A DNA stretch of 9,310 bases from NCBI GenBank assembly GCA_964489215.1, contig CAZAYB010000120.1, positions 1 through 9,310 of the forward strand, read 5' to 3'. This DNA comes from CAZAYB01 sp964489215 (GTDB lineage Bacteria; Planctomycetota; Phycisphaerae; Sedimentisphaerales; Anaerohalosphaeraceae). A program made the position numbers and the translations under genes. Shown here in pieces: positions 8,201-9,310 of the stretch. Numbering within the stretch: position 1 is the stretch's first letter; each line of letters starts with the position of its first letter. Below the pieces are notes generated by a model that saw only the letters and a list, made by a program, of their open reading frames with translations, had not been told where the DNA came from and made no database searches.

Positions 8201-8719
8201 CATGAAGACGGGGAGGGGGACGGCAGTTTCAGGGACAGAGTTACGCGGGCGGCAGAGAGGTTTATGCGGAAGGAGCTTTGCGATCTTGAAAAGTATGTTC
8301 TTGTTCAGATATACGATACAGCGTGGAAAGACCATCTTTACGCGATGGACCATTTGAAGGAGGGTATATTCCTTCGCGCTTTCGCAGAGAAGGATCCCCG
8401 TATCGAGTATAAGCAGGAAGGTTTCCGGATGTTCAACGAGATGCTTGACCAGATCGAGGATAAGGTTACCGATACGATATTCAAGGTTCGCCTTGATGCA
8501 GGTACCAGGACAAAGAGCGTTTGGAACGTTTCCTCGTCATCTCATGACCAGGTTGATCAGTTCGCAATGGCAGAGCGTCAAAGGGCGGCAGCTACGGCTC
8601 CGCAAAAGACCGATAAGCCTAAGCAGATAGTCAAGCAGGGTCCTAAGGTGGGCAGGAATGATCCTTGTCCTTGCGGAAGCGGCAGGAAATATAAGAAGTG
8701 CTGCGGTAAGAATACATAG
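5213..8719 (+). CDS. secA: Preprotein translocase ATPase SecA, expanded form
   Basis: The motor ATPase that drives unfolded preproteins through SecYEG at the inner membrane. It has 1168 residues against 901 in E. coli. NBD1 has Walker A ATGEGKT (109-115), Walker B DEVD (217-220) and TNNEFGFDYLRDNM. The preprotein-binding domain follows, with a charged coiled-coil insertion at about 261-330. Then come GMTGTA (441-446) and NBD2 with MAGRGTDI (568-575) and HESRRIDNQLRGRAGRQGD (595-613). NBD2 lacks the insertion that E. coli has after GRGTDI. The helical scaffold starts near 635. The helical wing domain is expanded (about 715-1025) with five repeats. The two-helix finger (about 1028-1078) has Phe at 1057 where E. 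coli has Tyr794. The C-terminal zinc tail is intact (C1152, C1154, C1163, C1164 in NDPCPCGSGRKYKKCC), the type that binds SecB and phospholipid. ATG 5213 has GGGG five bases upstream; ATG 5219 is an alternative. All core motifs are intact, so the protein should be active. Confidence 0.97.
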   Translation: MAMALDSVGKFLLRVFGSRNERLVKSYMSMVDRINSFESEVRALSDEELKGKREEFRSRLSKGEKPRDFLAEAFAVVREAARRALQMRHFDVQLVGGLVLYEGKIAEMATGEGKTLVATLPVYMQHIVGKKVHIVTVNDYLAKRDAEWMRPVYELLGLSVGAIQADMDTRGTERKEQYGCDVCYGTNNEFGFDYLRDNMKVSIEDMVQGPLDYCIIDEVDSILIDEARTPLIISGPAVDDVSRYKKADSVARQLINLHGDYQRAKNKIDSTERAISNANGELSDAKKKKDSGRIEAAQKRISQLEEELSRANEQLGKAVQYYEIEQERKSVHMTHEGIGAAQEIAQIGSFFTGSNMDWPHLLEQSLRAHIIYEREKDYVVIDGKVVIVDEFTGRLMHGRQWSDGLHQAVEAKENVAVKEETQTLATITLQNFFKLYGQISGMTGTAYTESEEFMKIYKLEVVVIPTNKPCVRDDRNDFIFKTMKEKFDAIVDEIHEISASGRPVLVGTVSIEKSEAISGALTRKYGLEHEVLNAKQHQREASIVEKAGFQHTGRDGKTYGNVTIATNMAGRGTDIKLADGVAEMGGLHIVGTERHESRRIDNQLRGRAGRQGDAGSSVFFLSFEDDLMRIFAPEWTIKALSLIGWQEGEPIYHSRISKGIEKAQKKVEERNFEQRKSLLEYDEVMDYQRKIFYSRRRKILEGEGLKGIIEEMIDDVIEKSRETILAEDYPVRCICEWARSSFGVEIEPGQVKGLNVDEIEHQVKLEALGSAFNDIEITLGEYLEDYEDRRSWNIDGLCKWAMSRFSAGLTAGKLRHMDPEQIQETINEAVKEQINSRDCSQLTEFVKEDYSLRMFAQWASLKFDIKGFTAEKLEGKNADQIVDSLKSAVSDKYNQRQIEYPVEFAMNMAYGPRAAGLYGFEALAEWAKKKYDTEMDPNRLQEMKPGDVQRTLLDLSRLYFNGKLTEIIESKFSSETDSESIAKWASERFDADIEAEHEDGEGDGSFRDRVTRAAERFMRKELCDLEKYVLVQIYDTAWKDHLYAMDHLKEGIFLRAFAEKDPRIEYKQEGFRMFNEMLDQIEDKVTDTIFKVRLDAGTRTKSVWNVSSSSHDQVDQFAMAERQRAAATAPQKTDKPKQIVKQGPKVGRNDPCPCGSGRKYKKCCGKNT
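7412..8230 (+). repeat. Five degenerate tandem repeats in the SecA helical wing domain (protein level)
   Basis: Within SecA residues about 734-1006 the pattern W-A-x3-[FY] occurs five times, at W737, W800, W858, W926 and W984, spaced 63, 58, 68 and 58 residues. Each WA is preceded by a hydrophobic residue three positions before W (ICEW, LCKW, FAQW, LAEW, IAKW). In most units further hydrophobic positions follow at about +9, +14, +17 and +22 from W, as in KLRHMDPEQI and RLQEMKPGDV. The third copy has a one-residue shift and the fifth is degraded after +9. The copies differ at DNA level, so the amplification is old. The single helical wing unit of Bacillus SecA, as I recall it (DGLVDLINTTY, then KEPDEMLELI), follows the same layout, so this looks like amplification of a native element. 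Confidence 0.75.
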
Positions 8720-8780
8720 GTTTTTTGTGTTATTTGCGGGCTTTGGTTGTTTGGTTAGGGGGTGAGGGGATGAAAGGCGC

Positions 8781-8815
8781 ATAAAACGGGCCGGCGGTTT
8801 TTAGACGCACCGGCC
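8781..8815 (-). terminator. Intrinsic terminator of the PilZ gene, possibly shared with secA
   Basis: GGCCGG at 8789-8794 pairs perfectly with CCGGCC at 8810-8815 around a 15-base loop. Read on the - strand the stem is followed by CG and then TTTT (8786-8783), giving a terminator about 70 bases after the PilZ stop codon. Read on the + strand the stem is followed by AGAATTTATG, a poor T-run, so service as the secA terminator is less sure. No other hairpin terminator is evident in the 8720-8885 spacer between the two convergent genes. Confidence 0.55.
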
Positions 8816-8885
8816 AGAATTTATGATAAGCCCACTCATCAAGAGTGCGGGATCTGCGAGAAGGTTTAAGGAGGTTCTTAAGGTT

Positions 8886-9206
8886 TTATTCGTTGAAGTT
8901 AACGGCCATTCCGATACTGCCGCCCTGAAGCATGTTGCTTCTTTCAACCCTTACGACCCTTCCTGTTTTAATTCTTGCGTATTGTCCTTTTTGCTTTGCC
9001 AGGCTCATGGTTCGGGGGAAATTGATTTCTACTTCGTGTCCGGACCTTACGGGTGTGGTCATTGGCATGTTTACCATGACGCCGCCTTTGCTGATATTTA
9101 CGCTTCTTCCGTTAAAGAACCTGTTTGCCTCCGGGAGCCAGACGCTAACCGGCCAGCTAAGATCAGAACGCACATCCTTACGCTGTTCAACAACCTGTGT
9201 CTCCAT
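8886..9206 (-). CDS. Single-domain PilZ protein, probable cyclic di-GMP receptor
   Basis: A 106-residue stand-alone PilZ domain. Both cyclic di-GMP binding motifs are present: RxxxR as R9-K-D-V-R13, followed by SDLSWPVSVW, and [DN]-x-S-x-x-G as N37-I-S-K-G-G42. The rest is the expected beta-barrel, ending GGSIGMAVNF. PilZ proteins change partner activity on binding the second messenger, for example in motility, adhesion or exopolysaccharide production. No partner is encoded here, so the output is unknown. An in-frame ATG at 9245 would add 13 residues (MAIKLSNFTENND), but it has no ribosome binding site. ATG 9206 has GGAG nine bases upstream and starts just before RxxxR, so it is preferred. 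There is no signal peptide or membrane segment. The gene converges on secA. Confidence 0.88.
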   Translation of the reverse strand: METQVVEQRKDVRSDLSWPVSVWLPEANRFFNGRSVNISKGGVMVNMPMTTPVRSGHEVEINFPRTMSLAKQKGQYARIKTGRVVRVERSNMLQGGSIGMAVNFNE

Positions 9207-9215
9207 ATCGTTATT

Positions 9216-9220
9216 CTCCG
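9216..9220 (-). promoter_or_regulatory. Ribosome binding site that decides the PilZ start
   Basis: On the - strand CGGAG (9220-9216) lies nine bases before ATG 9206. The upstream ATG at 9245 is preceded by GATAGCTTTTAC, with no Shine-Dalgarno match. Confidence 0.6.
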
Positions 9221-9250
9221 TAAAATTAGATAATTTAATTGCCATGTAAA

Positions 9251-9283
9251 AGCTATCGGCAATGTTAAGATAGCTAAATTAGC
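9251..9283. promoter_or_regulatory. Overlapping inverted repeats upstream of the PilZ gene, possible operator
   Basis: AGCTATC (9251-9257) and GATAGCT (9269-9275) form a perfect 7-bp inverted repeat with an 11-base spacer. Overlapping it, GCTAA (9273-9277) and TTAGC (9279-9283) form a second palindrome about one base. The pair lies 45-77 bases upstream of the preferred PilZ start, where a promoter or operator would be expected. I could not fit a convincing -35/-10 pair on the - strand, and the AT-rich context makes chance palindromes possible. Confidence 0.3.
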
Positions 9284-9310
9284 AAAAATAGGGTAAATTC
9301 AGGAAAATAC

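Noticed and set aside
6773..8353. A 526-codon open frame on the - strand opposite secA
   Set aside because: It is in exact codon register with secA, so it stays open simply because secA avoids TTA, CTA and TCA codons in this stretch. The translation is a featureless Leu/Ile/Arg-rich sequence with no recognisable domain, while the + strand encodes SecA with all its motifs.
5213..8719. SecA extra length as a fusion with another enzyme or an assembly error
   Set aside because: The reading frame is continuous, all SecA motifs are in the normal order, and the extra length is accounted for by the coiled-coil insertion and the wing-domain repeats, which share base composition with the rest of the gene.
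8720..8788. The T-run just after the secA stop as a secA terminator
   Set aside because: No stem-loop precedes the TTTTTT at about 8720-8726, so it does not have terminator structure.
8823..9233. A 136-codon open frame on the + strand opposite the PilZ gene
   Set aside because: The - strand frame has both PilZ motifs and a ribosome binding site. The + frame has no recognisable features and no ribosome binding site at its start.

Overview
The window carries a stretch of bacterial housekeeping chromosome with six genes. Five lie on the + strand and one convergent gene lies on the - strand at the right end. From left to right they are a TPR-repeat protein, ribosomal protein S20 (rpsT), ribonuclease R (rnr), elongation factor P (efp), an unusually long SecA (secA), and a short single-domain PilZ protein on the opposite strand. 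The long SecA, the particular TPR protein and the moderate base composition with many GAG/AAG/CTT/GTT codons suggest a planctomycete, perhaps of class Phycisphaerae. That placement is an inference from recalled families, not a search result. I see no mobile element, CRISPR array, tRNA or rRNA, and no defence or biosynthetic system.

Layout. Positions 1-220 hold an upstream spacer with a sigma70-like promoter for the TPR gene. The promoter for rpsT has TTGACA, a 17-base spacer and GATAAT, and it straddles the stop codon of the TPR gene. A strong 15-bp hairpin followed by a T-rich run lies between rpsT and rnr, only 13 bases before the rnr start. Between rnr and efp there is a run of exactly 100 N. 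It is flanked by two identical 55-base copies of the same sequence, which looks like two contig ends that overlap and were scaffolded without being merged. The true rnr-efp spacer is then probably about 154 bases, with one efp promoter. efp and secA are 21 bases apart and probably co-transcribed. secA and the PilZ gene converge on a GC-rich hairpin that reads best as the PilZ terminator.

How the genes relate. S20, EF-P, RNase R and SecA cover ribosome assembly, rescue of polyproline stalls, turnover of structured RNA and protein export. They are linked by general translation and secretion physiology rather than by a dedicated pathway. The PilZ protein would respond to cyclic di-GMP and has no visible partner here. 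The most notable biology is inside SecA. Its helical wing domain, normally about 90 residues, is expanded to roughly 300 residues, made of five degenerate repeats with the signature W-A-x3-[FY]. A separate coiled-coil insertion sits in the preprotein-binding domain.
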